Source: Arenicola marina (lineage: Eukaryota > Annelida > Polychaeta > Arenicolidae). Taken from it: DNA of 64,000 bases. Position numbers and translations under genes: made by a program. The stretch covers positions 9,939,961-10,003,960 of the forward strand of contig OZ025258.1 of NCBI GenBank assembly GCA_964019135.1. The letters are read 5' to 3'. Positions 13,813-26,620 of the stretch are shown piece by piece. Within the stretch, counting starts at the first letter, position 1. Every line of letters begins with the position of its first letter. The notes under the pieces were generated by a model that worked only from the letters and a program-made list of their open reading frames with translations, did no database searches and was not told where the DNA came from.

Positions 13813-14095
13813 CTGGAGGGTAGGCGATAAGGGAAGCTGAAGGGGGAGGCGGCGAGGGTCACACGTGCAGGGCGATGCGGGAAGCGTTGGCTGCGCTGCC
13901 AGATGGTTTACTCCACGGAGGAGAAGACATAGGCGTGTGTGCTAACTGGACGGCTGCCAGGACGCATTAACCTCTCAGGCAGACGAGCGGCCGGGTAGGG
14001 AACGCCACAGCCGCCACAGCCGCCACAGCCGCAGTGCAGATATTCCTCATTTGTTTTTATTTACACAATTCTTCGAAATTTATTTATTAAAATTG
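13813..14095. other. GC-rich non-coding stretch
   Basis: This contains a short GCCACAGCC triplication near 14,004-14,032 and the pyrimidine tract described for the possible exon. Nothing else is seen. Confidence 0.4.
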
Positions 14096-14240
14096 CAGAT
14101 ATATATTTATTACAGTTGCAGATGTATATTTATTACAATTGCAGATATATATTTATTACAATTGCAGTTATATATTTATTAAAATGGCAGATATATATTT
14201 ATTAAAATGGGAAACATATGTTTATTAAAATTGCAGATAG
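14096..14240. repeat. AT-rich tandem repeat, about 27-30 bp
   Basis: About five diverged copies of TTGCAGATATATATTTATTA with A-rich linkers. Confidence 0.8.
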
Positions 14241-14859
14241 GCCTATATAATCTTTCAAATATCTATGGACATCCGGAATAGTTGCAGATGTTAGTTTGAC
14301 AGCTAGCTGTCAGTGGCAGTTATTTAATAATATTTTGAGTTACTTAGTTGATTTTCACAATAGATATGTATGAATGATTTGTTGATATTATGTAAAAATG
14401 TTAACAACAGCAGAGGTAGGTTTGAATAACATGCAAATGGAACCTTCTAATGAATCCACCGCTAAAGATTGCCGTCAGGAACTGCACCTTTCCTGTTTAC
14501 CTAGCTATATTAATACTCATGTTATACAATTACAATTGCTAATAATTTGCCATGTACTCGAGTGCAAGCCCGTTTCGCCAAAATAACAGTTCCGACTGAG
14601 TAATATAAAATGAGTACATAACTACTGAATATCTGGTAGAATGTCTGGTAGATAACTACAGATTTGCAGATTAATGCCAAATAGTTTCTGCAGCTTTCGC
14701 GTGTCATAACCCGGTTGATGAAAGTTTCCCTGCTGCTGCTGCTTGCTGAGATGATGTGGTGGTGCTGGTAGGGGTGGTAGTGGTAGTGGTGCTCGGTAGA
14801 TGGGGAGCGATACCATTGCCCCCGAAGGTTAATGGCCAGGTGAACGACCTCCAGGGTTG
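14241..14859. other. No supported gene
   Basis: The open frames at 14,398-14,586 (plus) and 14,522-14,872 (minus) lack domain signals and coherent splice sites. An imperfect GGTGGT-type triplet tract lies at 14,755-14,800. Confidence 0.4.
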
Positions 14860-15062
14860 CCTCTACTCTCATCTATTGGCTAACATGTAGATACAATGCA
14901 CTACCTCTACCTTCATCTGTTGACTAACCTGTAGATATAATACGCAACCTTCACTCTCATCTATTGGCCAACCTGTAGATATCATACACTACCTCTACTC
15001 CCAGCTATTGGCTAACCTGTAGATATAATACATTGCCTTTACCCTCATCTATTGGCCAACCT
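14860..15062. repeat. Minisatellite, about 58-60 bp unit
   Basis: About 3.5 copies built on CTCATCTATTGGCTAACCTG followed by TAGATATAAT. Copies are 80-90% alike by eye. Confidence 0.85.
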
Positions 15063-15295
15063 TGGCTATGGTTTTATAAAAAGAGACAAAGTTGTAATTT
15101 AATTTTATAGCGGAATTTAACACCATGCATGGAGACGAAATGTTATTTCGCGGGGAAGAAACGTCATTTTCGATGGAACGAATATGTTAATATCGAATTA
15201 TCCACTTAGAGGAACTAATGTCAATTTTGAGATAAAAACAATTCGATAAACCTTGACTTTCTTCAAACCGTCGCGGCATAACCAAGGCAGTCGCT

Positions 15296-15450
15296 TTCCC
15301 AGAACGAGGCAGCCGCCTGCTCAGAATGAAGCAGCCGCTTGTCCATAACGAGGCAGCCGCTTGCCCCGAACGAAGCACGCTTGCCCAGAACGAGACAGCC
15401 GCTTGACCAGAACGAGGCAGCCGCCTACCCAGAACGAGGCAGCCGTCAGC
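15296..15450. repeat. Short tandem repeat, about 22-24 bp
   Basis: Six or seven copies of the CCAGAACGAGGCAGCCGC motif, immediately to the left of the large satellite. Confidence 0.85.
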
Positions 15451-15534
15451 CTGATGCCGCTGACTCAGGGCAGAAATTTATAGTCACACAGGTAGGCGGA
15501 TTACTCAGCTTGTTATCGAAGCGACAGGAATAGA

Positions 15535-18500
15535 AAGGGTGAGGCTGCATGGATACAGAACCAGGGATAAAGGGTACAGTGGAATAGGGCAAGACACGCC
15601 TTTTGGTGTGTGATAAGATATGCAGAACCAGCGGGATTGAAAGGTTACGGTGGAGTAGGGCAGGAGACGCCACTTGGAGTGTGAAACAGAGCCAGGAGGA
15701 TTGGAAGGTTACAGTGGAGTAGGGCAAGAGACGCAACTTGTAGTGTGAAACAGAGCCAGAAGGATTGGAAGGTTACAGTGGAGTAGGGCAAGAGACGCCA
15801 CTTGGAGTGAGAAACAGAGCTAGGAGGATTGGAAGGTAACAGTGGAGTAGGGCAAGAGACGCCACTTGGAGTGAGAAACAGAGGCAGGAGGATTGGAAGG
15901 TTACAGTGGAGTAGGGCAAGAGACGCCACTTGGAGTGTGAAACAGAGCCAGGTGGATTGGAAGGTTACAGTGGAGTAGGGCAAGAGACGCAACTTGTAGT
16001 GTGAAACAGAGCCAGAAGGATTGGAAGGTTACAGTGGAGTAGGGCAAGAGACGCCACTTGGAGTGAGAAACAGAGCTAGGAGGATTGGAAGGTAACAGTG
16101 GAGTAGGGCAAGAGACACCACTTGGAGTGTGAAACAGAGCCAGGAGGATTGGAAGGTTACAGTGGAGTAGGGCAAGAGACGCCACTTGGAGTGAGAAACA
16201 GAGGCAGGAGGATTGGAAGGTTACAGTGGAGTAGGGCAGGAGACGCCACTTGGAGTGTGAAACAGAGCCAGGAGGATTGGAAGGTTACAGTGGAGTAGGG
16301 CAAGAGACGCCACTTGGAGTGTGAAACAGAGCCAGGATTGGAAGGTTACAGTGGAGTAGGGCAAGAGACGCCACTTGGAGTGTGAAACAGAGCCAGGATT
16401 GGAAGATTACAGTGGAGTAGGGCAAGAGACGCCACTTGGAGTGAGAAACAGAGCCAGGATTGGAAGGTTACAGTGGAGTAGGGCAAGAGACGCCACTTGG
16501 AGTGTGAAACAGAGCCAGGATTGGAAGGTTACAGTGGAGTAGGGCAAGATACGCCACTTGGAGTGAGAAACAGAGCCAGGATTGGAAGGTTACAGTGGAG
16601 TAGGGCAAGAGACGCCACTTGGAGTGTGAAACAGAGCCAGGAGGATTGGAAGGTTACAGTGGAGTAGGGCAAGAGACGCCACTTGGAGTGTGAAACAGAG
16701 CCAGGATTGGAAGGTTACAGTGGAGTAGGGCAAGAGACGCAACTTGGAGTGTGAAACAGAGCCAGGAGGATTGCAAGGTTACAGTGGAGTAGGGCAAGAG
16801 ACGCAACTTGGAGTGTGAAACAGAGCCAGGATTGGAAGGTTACAGTGGAGTAGGGCAAGAGACGCAACTTGGAGTGTGAAACAGAGCTAGGAGGATTGGA
16901 AGGTTACAGTGGAGTAGGGCAAGAGACGCCACTTGGAGTGTGAAACAGAGCTAGGAGGATTGGAAGGTTACAGTGGAATAGGGCAAGAGACGCCACTTGG
17001 AGTGAGAAACAGAGGCAGGAGGATTGGAAGGTTACAGTAGAGTAGGGCAAGAGACGCCACTTGGAGTGAGAAACAGAGCCAAGTGGATTGGAAGGTTACA
17101 GTGGAGTAGGGCAAGAGACGCCACTTGGAGTGTGAAACAGAGCCAGGAGGATTGGAAGGTTACAGTGGAGTAGGGCAAGAGACGCCACTTGGAGTGTGAA
17201 ACAGAGCCAGGATTGGAAGGTTACAGTGGAGTAGGGCAAGAGACGCCACTTGGAGTGTGAAACAGAGCCAGGATTGGAAGGTTACAGTGGAGTAGGGCAA
17301 GAGACGCCACTTGGAGTGTGAAACAGAGCTAGGATTGGAAGGTTACAGTGGAGTAGGGCAAGAGACGCCACTTGGAGTGTGAAACAGAGCCAGGATTGGA
17401 AGGTTACAGTGGAGTAGGGCAAGAGACGCCACTTGCAGTGTGAAACAGAGCCAGGAGGATTGGAAGGTTACAGTGGAATAGGGCAAGAGACGCTACTTGG
17501 AGTGTGAAACAGAGCCAGGAGGATTGGAAGGTTACAGTGGAGTAGGGCAAGAGACGCCACTTGGAGTGTGAAACAGAGCCAGGAGGATTGGAAGGTTACA
17601 GTGGAGTAGGGCAAGAGACGCCACTTGGAGTGAGAAACAGAGCCAGGATTGGAAGGTTACAGTGGAGTAGGGCAAGAGACGCCACTTGGAGTGAGAAACA
17701 GAGCCAGGAGGATTGGAAGGTTACAGTGGAGTAGAGCAAGAGACGCCACTTGGAGTGAGAAACAGAGCCAGGATTGGAAGGTTACAGTGGAGTAGGGCAA
17801 GAGACGCCACTTGGAGTGTGAAACAGAGCTAGGAGGATTGGAAGGTTACAGTGGAATAGGGCAAGATACGCCACTTGGAGTGAGAAACAGAGCCAGGTGG
17901 ATTGGAAGGTTACAGTGGAGTAGGGCAAGAGACGCCACTTGGAGTGTGAAACAGAGCTAGGATTGGAAGGTTACAGTGGAGTAGGGCAAGAGACGCCACT
18001 TGGAGTGAGAAACAGAGCTAGGATTGGAAGGTTACAGTGGAGTAGGGCAAGAGACGCCACTTGGAGTGTGAAACAGAGCCAGGATTGGAAGGTTACAGTG
18101 GAGTAGGGCAACAGACGCCACTTGGAGTGAGAAACAGAGCCAGGATTGGAAGGTTACAGTGGAGTAGGGCAAGAGACGCCACTTGGAGTGTGAAACAGAG
18201 CCAGGAGGATTGGAAGGTTACAGTGGAGAAGGGCAAGAGACGCCACTTGGAGTGTGAAACAGAGCCAGGAGGATTGGAAGGTTACAGTGGAGTAGGGCAA
18301 CAGACGCCACTTGGAGTGAGAAACAGAGCCAGGATTGGAAGGTTACAGTGGAGTAGGGCAAGAGACGCCACTTGGAGTGTGAAACAGAGCCAGGTGGATT
18401 GGAAGGTTACAGTGGAGTAGGGCAAGAGACGCCACTTGGAGTGAGAAACAGAGCTAGGATTGGAAGGTTACAGTGGAGTAGGGCAAGAGACGCCACTTGG

Positions 18501-20055
18501 AGTGTGAAACAGAGCTAGGATTGGAAGGTTACAGTGGAGTAGGGCAACAGACGCCACTTGGAGTGAGAAACAGAGCCAGGATTGGAAAGTTACAGTGGAG
18601 TAGGGCAAGAGACGCCACTTGGAGTGTGAAACAGAGCCAGGAGGATTGGAAGGTTACAGTGGAGTAGGGCAAGAGACGCCACTTGGAGTGTGAAACAGAG
18701 CCAGGAGGATTGGAAGGTTACAGTGGAGTAGGGCAAGAGACGCCACTTGGAGTGTGAAACAGAGCCAGGATTGGAAGGTTACAGTGGAGTAGGGCAAGAG
18801 ACGCCACTTGGAGTGTGAAACAGAGCCAGGATTGGAAGGTTACAGTGGAGTAGGGCAAGAGACGCCACTTGGAGTGTGAAACAGAGCCAGGATTGGAAGG
18901 TTACAGTGGAGTAGAGCAAGAGACGCCACTTGGAGTGTGAAACAGAGCCAGGATTGGAAGGTTACAGTGGAGTAGGGCAAGAGACGCCACTTGGAGTGTG
19001 AAACAGAGCCAGGATTGGAAGGTTACAGTGGAGTAGAGCAAGAGACGCCACTTGGAGTGTGAAACAGAGCCAGGAGGATTGGAAGGTTACAGTGGAGTAG
19101 GGCAAGAGACGCCACTTGGAGTGTGAAACAGAGGCAGGAGGATTGGAAGGTTACAGTGGAGTAGGGCAAGAGACGCCACTTGGAGTGTGAAACAGAGCCA
19201 GGATTGGAAGGTTACAGTGGAGTAGGGCAAGAGACGCCACTTGGAGTGTGAAACAGAGCCAGGATTGGAAGGTTACAGAGGAGTAGGGCAAGAGACGCAA
19301 CTTGTAGTGTGAAACAGAGCCAGAAAGATTGGAAGGTTACAGTGGAGTAGGGCAAGAGACGCCACTTGGAGTGTGAAACAGAGCCAGGAGGATTGGAAGG
19401 TTACAGTGGAGTAGGGCAAGAGACGCCACTTGGAGTGAGAAACAGAGCCAGGATTGGAAGGTTACAGTGGAGTAGGGCAAGAGACGCCACTTGGAGTGAG
19501 AAACAGAGCAAGGTGGATTGGAAGGTTACAGTGGAGTAGGGCAAGAGACGCCACTTGGAGTGAGAAACAGAGCAAGGTGGATTGGAAGGTTACAGTGGAG
19601 TAGGGCAAGAGACGCCATTTGGAGTGTGAAACAGAGCCAGGATTGGAAGGTTACAGTGGAGTAGGGCAAGAGACGCCACTTGGAGTGAGAAACAGAGCAA
19701 GGTGGATTGGAAGGTTACAGTGGAGTAGGGCAAGAGACGCCACTTGGAGTGAGAAACAGAGCAAGGTGGATTGGAAGGTTACAGTGGAGTAGGGCAAGAG
19801 ACGCCACGTGTAGTGAGAAACAGAGCAAGGTGGATTGGAAGGTTACAGTGGAGTAGGGCAAGAGACGCCACTTGGAGTGAGAAACAGAGCAAGGTGGATT
19901 GGAAGGAGAGACGCCACGTGTAGTGAGAAACAGAGCAAGGTGGATTGGAAGGTTACAGTGGAGTAGGGCAAGAGACGCCACTTGGAGTGAGAAACAGAGC
20001 CAGGAGGATTGGAAGGTTACAGAGGATTAGGGAAAAAGACGCCGCTTGTTGCGCA
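15535..20055. repeat. Satellite array of 61/64-bp units, about 70 copies
   Basis: A head-to-tail array built on GGTTACAGTGGAGTAGGGCA, then AGAGACGCCACTTGGAGTG, then GAAACAGAGCCAGG. Units are 64 bp when they carry GGAGGATTGG and 61 bp when three bases of that word are lost, and the two forms are interspersed. Both edges are degenerate, and one truncated unit lies near 19,900-19,915. Open frames of about 90-120 codons arise because both lengths are 1 mod 3. They are not genes. Unlike a CRISPR array there are no unique spacers. Confidence 0.97.
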
Positions 20056-23000
20056 ACATTGAAATCAAACGAGAAATAAGATACATTGTCCTCGCGCAAT
20101 ACCGTATCAAAGTTTACTGGGTCTCAAGTCCAGACACTGGTATAATCGTTGGAGACGACGACAGGTTTACTGCAACATTAAACACAGCCATCTTTGTTTA
20201 TGTTCTCAAAGTCTTTGTCTCGTACTGCCATAGTTCTAAGGCCGTGGGAAGCCTTCTGGTCGTGCTGGCTATGGCCGGACCAATTTTGTTGCGGCGTTAC
20301 ATTGTTTGTAACCCCCCCCCCCCGCCACCCCATCCCCCCTCATCTGCTCCTTCCCCAATTAGTGTTGCTATTGGCTTTAGCCAGACCACTATCAATACCC
20401 TTCCTACGGCTCCGCATACTTGTATATTAATACGAAAACGAACAACATTGCCCACTGGTGTCGTCATCATGCAGAAGCAATAAAGTATCCTCTTTCGCAG
20501 CAAGGAAGAATTCCGTGGTGTGTCTTCTGAGCTATATGTTATTAACTGAACTGCAGATGATAGGAATGATATAACATTACAGGATTGGCTTGAAATGCAA
20601 CACATACGGGACTAATTTGAAATAATCCAATGCCAGAACATACCTGTCACCAGCCCTTGTCGCGGTATGTAGGGTATAGCAGACATATCGCTCACTCCCT
20701 TGGGGTATCTTTCCTCGTATCACTACTTGCAGCAGGTGTGGTCCAATCTAGCTCTGTTCCACGTACACCAGCGTATCCAGAATACATCCAATATCCAATA
20801 TGTCCAAGATCAACCGTGTGCATGCTGGACTAGATGGCTGGTACACTTGTTAATGCCAATGTTTTTCTGCGAAGTGTAGAACTGTAGGACGGCATGAGTA
20901 AGCCAGAGATGGAAGCTGAACTGTGTGGGGCAGGTAACCTTGGAAGTCGTCCGGCAGGGGAGCCAAGGGGGTAGAGGGTGGGTGGTGTAGCCTCCCAACA
21001 ACTGGACCCTAGGGACGCCAGCGAAGTCCTTCACAGCCCGCGTCCTTGCTGGTAGAATCAGACAGATCCAGGTCCGTGCGCCCGGCGCAACACCGCTCTC
21101 ACCCCCCCCCCCCCTCCCCCCTCCCGCCACCGCACCCCGGCCGCACCCCCCGTCCTGGCTGCCGACCTGCTGCCCTCTATCCGCCCCCAGGAGCTAGGGA
21201 GAACGGACGAATCGCTGCAGCCCGGCCCTACCCCTTCCGTTGCCATGGGAACATATCCGAGTTGATATTTTTCCGGGCGGTGTCTATCCAGGATTGGATG
21301 GTGCTTGGGGCACTGGGTGTGCGGAAAGCGTTGTGTGGGGGGGGGTGGTAGGGGGTATAAGCGAGCGATGTAGGGGAAGGGGGTGGGAGGGGTGATGGCG
21401 GCTGCAGTGGTGTGAGGACAGCGAGGTGAGTGAGCCGCATGGGAGGGTGGTTAGGGGAGGGTGGTGAGGTGGGGTGGTATTTCCCTGAGTATGACGCGTC
21501 TGGATCCGCCATGGCGTTAGGCTGTAGCACGTGGCGCTTGTTTACATCGTTTACACTTCTAGCCTCGTTCTCGCTCTGCATGCATAATTTTTGAGAGGGG
21601 CTAAGACCTTTCTTAATATTCCTCATGAATAATTGATTTCTGCGCCAAAGCGAGGCTAGGAGTGTAAACATCCATGCGGCGCTCGCACGCGGTGGCAACA
21701 TGGCCTTGAACCTTTACCGTAGTTTCCCTAATACAAGAGCACTGTGGTTTTGTACGTACATGTACATGAACTCACTTACATTGCAGTGACAGCTAGAGGT
21801 CGGTGAGATGTGCAAGGTACAAGCAAAATCGTCCCGTTCTCAAAGGCAGTCAGAAACACCCATAATATAGGCGGTCAAAATTAAGATCTAGGGCCAAAAG
21901 TGCTCGGAATGTGACTGTATGGGCACAGTAAAAAGGGCCATGAAGGACAGGGAATTCAATGCGATTCAAACAACCTGTACAACCCAATCTAGGGCCCCCC
22001 AATCTACAATCCCTTACCCAACATACAAACTCTTAGCGATAAATTCCAGGATATAGACCCACTTTAAAATTTTCAGGTTCTACAAAATAAAGTTACGGAA
22101 TATTACGATAATAAAGTAGACAAATAGCCCAAAGGTTCAATTTTAAGCTATCAACATATTTTTTATAGTGTCACATTCCCCAAGCGTGCATTAGACAACT
22201 TCATGAATAATAACTACCAACCAGTATTATCAAAGAAAGCCTTCATGGAATACCATTAGAATAGGATGCCAAAGTTACACAGAGTGAGGATGGGCACCCG
22301 GGCAAGCCTCGGAACTCTCGTTACAGACATATGCGTATTGGGTTGCAGAAGGAATAGCAGGTCTTTCTTCTCTTCCGATATGATTAAAATTGTCTAATGG
22401 TTAGATAAATTGTTTATTGGTAACTTCAGGCACCAAGCCCGTCTTACACAAACAAACACAAAAAATAACATGCAAACGACAAGAACAAATATTGTTACTT
22501 AGAAAGAACTGGCTAAAACTTGTTTTCATAAAGATTGAACGCTTTTTGAATAAATCTTGCCAAGGAGTTAAACATATTCGGATGTCATAATACATAAATT
22601 TTGACGGATATGATCATACAACGGGCATTTCATTAAAATATGGAACTCATCAAGACAGGATGTATTTTCACCTGCTAAATAATATTTACAGGAGTTAACT
22701 CCCACCCCCCCCCCCCCCCCCCGCCCCCCTCCTGCAGAATTATCTAGTTAATAGCACCCTACACCCGAATCTGACTAAGATCTGTCGTAGTCTGGAGTCC
22801 TCAAGAAGACACAAGTATGGTTTTCGTATGAGCAACGTCTTATACTCTTTATAATTCATCAGTGACTAGTCAATGTAGTGTGGGGTAGTGGTTAACCCGT
22901 GGTCACCATGGCTGGCCGCACCCCTTGATATGCGATAATAATGATGGTGCAATCTGATTTTTTGTAACTAAATTAAGTTTGTAAATTTTAATCTTTATGT

Positions 23001-23927
23001 GAATATGTGTAGAGTGTAGATCTCTATAGATACACTAGCTGCAATTGGGCGTTCGACAAAGAAAGTTTGGATGGTGTTTATATGGATACATTTACGGTAG
23101 ATCGGAGCGCCTGCTTTCAGATTGTCAGTGCCGTGGCCTTTTCAAGGTCAGACCCAATATAATATTACAAGGACCGGGCAGAGGTGTACGGAATTCCGTA
23201 CAGTGACGTCACAAAAATCCCATCAGCCTCCGCGGCATCTCACCAACCAATATGGCGAGAGCAAGTGGTCGACATAACCATTCCCATGCAAAGCTGTGTG
23301 GTGCATGGCGTAAGAACACAATAATGCGTCATTACACTACACGATAAAGGTAAAACAAGACCGTTTTGATGTTTTGGTATAACTTTTTGATCATGACAAG
23401 ACACAGTTTCTCCATTGTTTTAAACTTTGCAGTCGGCTTCATCGGTGGTTTACTTGCGCAGGTACCAACTCGGCAAAAATATGTCGGAAAGTCGCTGAGC
23501 CTAAGGGACGGGCTATTTGATCCCAAGGGCGAGAGGGGGCCATGGTTTTGTTTCCTTTTAAACTTTAAATCTAGAAGTCGATCTATTTTTGGATGCAAAG
23601 AGGTTTAATGTCCAAAATTTAGATGTCTAAAATCTAGTTACAGCTATATAGGCACTGTAAAGCGACGGAAAGAGGGGAAATGGGGTAGCCCCGTTGCATA
23701 ACCCCCCCTGGTTATTCCGCTGTGGACCGCGCCGGGGCAGGCACTCTCGTCTCCGTATCGTGCGAGGCTTGCAAGTCAGAGAGACTCGTTTCAGGACTAG
23801 GGGTGCGACTATGCGGCCCAATACCGCCCGCCCCTCCCTCTGTCACTTTACGATGCCCGTGAATTTAGCATTCAAGGTGTGATCTCTCTATTTAACTGCA
23901 AAGGTATTAAAACGGCATTAAATCAGT
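20056..23927. other. No supported gene
   Basis: Several C- or G-rich homopolymer tracts (20,311-20,320; 21,102-21,127; 22,707-22,722). On the minus strand 21,330-21,228 there is an exon-like frame after a CCCAG acceptor, and 20,876-20,810 follows a CCTACAG acceptor. Neither joins into a coherent gene. Confidence 0.4.
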
Positions 23928-24145
23928 CAGGGGTGGATCTAGGAATTTGGAAAGGGGAGGGTTGCTCTCTAAAAACTTGCGACCGGGTCGTAAGGGAGGG
24001 GAGGGGGGTTCTCTAAAAACTTGCGACCGCGTTGTAAGGGGGGGGAGGTACTCGAAGAACTCGACTTTTACAGTGTATGTTTAAGTTCCCAAGGGAGGGG
24101 GGGGGGGTTGCAACCCCACTGACCCCACCTCTGGATCCGCCCCTG
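23928..24145. mobile_element. hAT-like MITE with CAGGGG(T/C)GGATC termini
   Basis: The left end CAGGGGTGGATCTAGG and right end CTGGATCCGCCCCTG form an imperfect inverted repeat. The interior repeats a CTCTAAAAACTTGCGACC word twice and carries an ACAGTGTATGTT word shared with the element at 10,812-11,201. It has no coding capacity. I saw no exact target duplication. Confidence 0.65.
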
Positions 24146-24554
24146 ATCTTAGCAGTATCTTCCTGTTGGAAGTTGAAGGAAGGGAGTTGGAATTAATGTG
24201 GTGAAAATGTTCTTCCATCACTATATATACATGTATAATATATATATCATAATAATATCTGTCCTGCTAAAGCCTTACCTGTCTGTAAGGTCACATGGAT
24301 ACACCCTGCTTAGAGGGAGGCCTGATAAGCTTACAACCATGCCCCCCACCCTACCTCCTGAAATTAAATGGTATGCCCCTTTTAAAGCTATAATGGGTCA
24401 CCTGACTTTTTTTTTTAAACATTTGTCATGTAAACTTTGATTGTTCAGCAATATTCAGGTCAAAAAGATCAATATAAAATTACCTGCATCAACCTATTAA
24501 AGTAATATTTCACTTTTATTAAGTATCATTATAAGTATTATCACATATTAAGCA

Positions 24555-24754
24555 NNNNNNNNNNNNNNNNNNNNNNNNNNNNNNNNNNNNNNNNNNNNNN
24601 NNNNNNNNNNNNNNNNNNNNNNNNNNNNNNNNNNNNNNNNNNNNNNNNNNNNNNNNNNNNNNNNNNNNNNNNNNNNNNNNNNNNNNNNNNNNNNNNNNNN
24701 NNNNNNNNNNNNNNNNNNNNNNNNNNNNNNNNNNNNNNNNNNNNNNNNNNNNNN
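24555..24754. other. Assembly gap, 200 N
   Basis: Exactly 200 unknown bases, the usual scaffold-gap placeholder, so the true length is unknown. Confidence 0.99.
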
Positions 24755-26470
24755 GACTCAAAGCCATTGGCCAGACGGACAGTTCTAATATATTAACTTG
24801 GCAAGGGGAGAGAGAGAGAATATAATCTAACCACGAGACAAAAAATCATGAATATGTTGGAGCGCTCAAGTTGGATTACAGAAGGAGATGCACACATATG
24901 TGTAATTTTGTCTTCAGGGTGGTGGGCGCTCTCAAGCAATGGGCTCACGGGTAAACACACCTTTGAACAGTTGAGATTAATTTGTTTTTGTTCAAGATTT
25001 GCGGTCACGTGGTTATGTGACGCCAATATTGTTTGCGTAAGACCTTCAAAGATGACTTCATATGTTACTCCCGTATGGGCATGTCATGCCTGGGAATGGT
25101 TGGCTACAACTCGCTTTGTTCTAGTAGGTCTCGCCTTGGGCGATTGGTCTGAAGTTAGGTCAATTCATTCGATTTCCTTGCGAAGCAGAACTACGTTTTA
25201 ATTGATCTGTCTGAAAACGTACACAGGGTTATAAGACATTTTTGGTAAAGGGGGACTGTTTCTGGGAGACACAATTAGATATTTGGAAGTTCTATTGGCG
25301 CTTTTTAATCGAGATCTCGAGGCAAGTACGATGCCATAGGGGTTAATATTTTGTAACAACATACAAGTAACAGTCGTAAACTTTGAGGAGACAAAGGTCG
25401 ATCGACTTTTGTGTATGTTTTTTCGTAATTATTACTTTATCTTTTTAGCGTCGGGGGGGGGGGGGCGTTTGCCTCCGCTGTCCTACGGCCCTGCAACATG
25501 CCCAGTTTTCAAGTTTTTAAGTCATGTACATCTAAGCGTTTAATGCACAATTGCAATATTTTTGTGACTTTCTTTTCAAGCTTCTTTCGGCTATGTTCTA
25601 AACTTTTACAGCGAAACTGCTTTCCACTATGTACTGGACTTTAACAGCGAAACTGCTTTCCACTATGTACTGAACTTTAACAGCAAAACTTCTTTGCACT
25701 ATGTTCTGAACTTTAACAGCGAAACTGCGTTCGACCCAAGCGGGAGGGGGCGTAGGGGGGGGGGGGGTGCGGTCGCACGCAATACAACCTCCGCCCCGTC
25801 CTAAGGCTCTGTTATAGTCAGCACGACCAATGTAAGCGCTAAGTACAGACATAGCAACCACCACGTGGTCACTAAGGGGTGTATGTCAAACCGCGCCACC
25901 TGGCTACAAGGAACCACACCAGCTGCTTCAGAAATAACAACAAACACTTCTGCAATACTATTCATATATTGTCATTGATATGTCTATAAAAAGTGACGCA
26001 CATCAATTAAAATGCACTTGAACATAATATGTACTTCCAACATTATCGAAAACTGCGTGAATTTATTTAGGTGTACAACACCGATAGCGACTCCACTTTC
26101 ATCAGAATTTTAGAGATATGTAGAACTGTAGCATTCGTCGTCATTTTCTGAAACCTCATTGGGGAAATATCTACATTGTCAACACGTTACCTCAGATACC
26201 AGCCGGCAGGGTTCACTTATGCTTCCACATATACGTACACTGCAAAAGCAAACATTTTTTTCTGTCACACGCTAAATTTCTCCGCCGTGCATTCAGTCAC
26301 TCCCATGTTGCCCCTCCCCCCTCCTCTCCCTTGAACAGCCCCGAAAGGCAGATCCTGCGTGCCTTCCTGTTCTGCCTCACCCCTCCCCTTCACTTCACTT
26401 CGCTCGTTTTCCGGATCTTTATTGGAAAAAAAACTTGTCCTGGAACAGTATAACATACCAGATAATACTT
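24755..26470. other. No supported gene
   Basis: Open frames here show no domain or splice support. About 3.5 copies of a 36-bp tandem repeat containing TTTAACAGCGAAACTGC lie at 25,594-25,735. G tracts occur at 25,452-25,463 and 25,756-25,767. Confidence 0.5.
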
Positions 26471-26477
26471 CGTATCT

Positions 26478-26620
26478 TGGCAGCGCTGGTCTGGCCGGGG
26501 GTTGACTAGATACCTCCCCCCCCCCCTCCCTATATGGCGTGAATGTCCATCTCAGTCTTGGCGGCGCTTGTCTCTGGCCTGGGGTTGGCTACCCCCCCCC
26601 CTCCCCTCCACCCCCTCTCC
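26478..26620 (-). repeat. Duplicated copies of DHRS11-like terminal exon (unit A)
   Basis: Downstream of the stop codon of gene A, the 60-bp coding part of its last exon occurs again at about 26,532-26,592 and, decayed, near 26,478-26,513. Copies are separated by C-rich tracts. The duplicated copies lack the acceptor and the first codons of the exon. Confidence 0.8.

Noticed and set aside
15535..20055. CRISPR-like regular array
   Set aside because: There are no unique spacers. The whole unit repeats, and the host is an animal.
20810..21330. Exon-like minus-strand frames after CCTACAG and CCCAG acceptors
   Set aside because: Phases and donors do not combine into a consistent gene, and the peptides are unrecognised. 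Kept only as a remark on the region.
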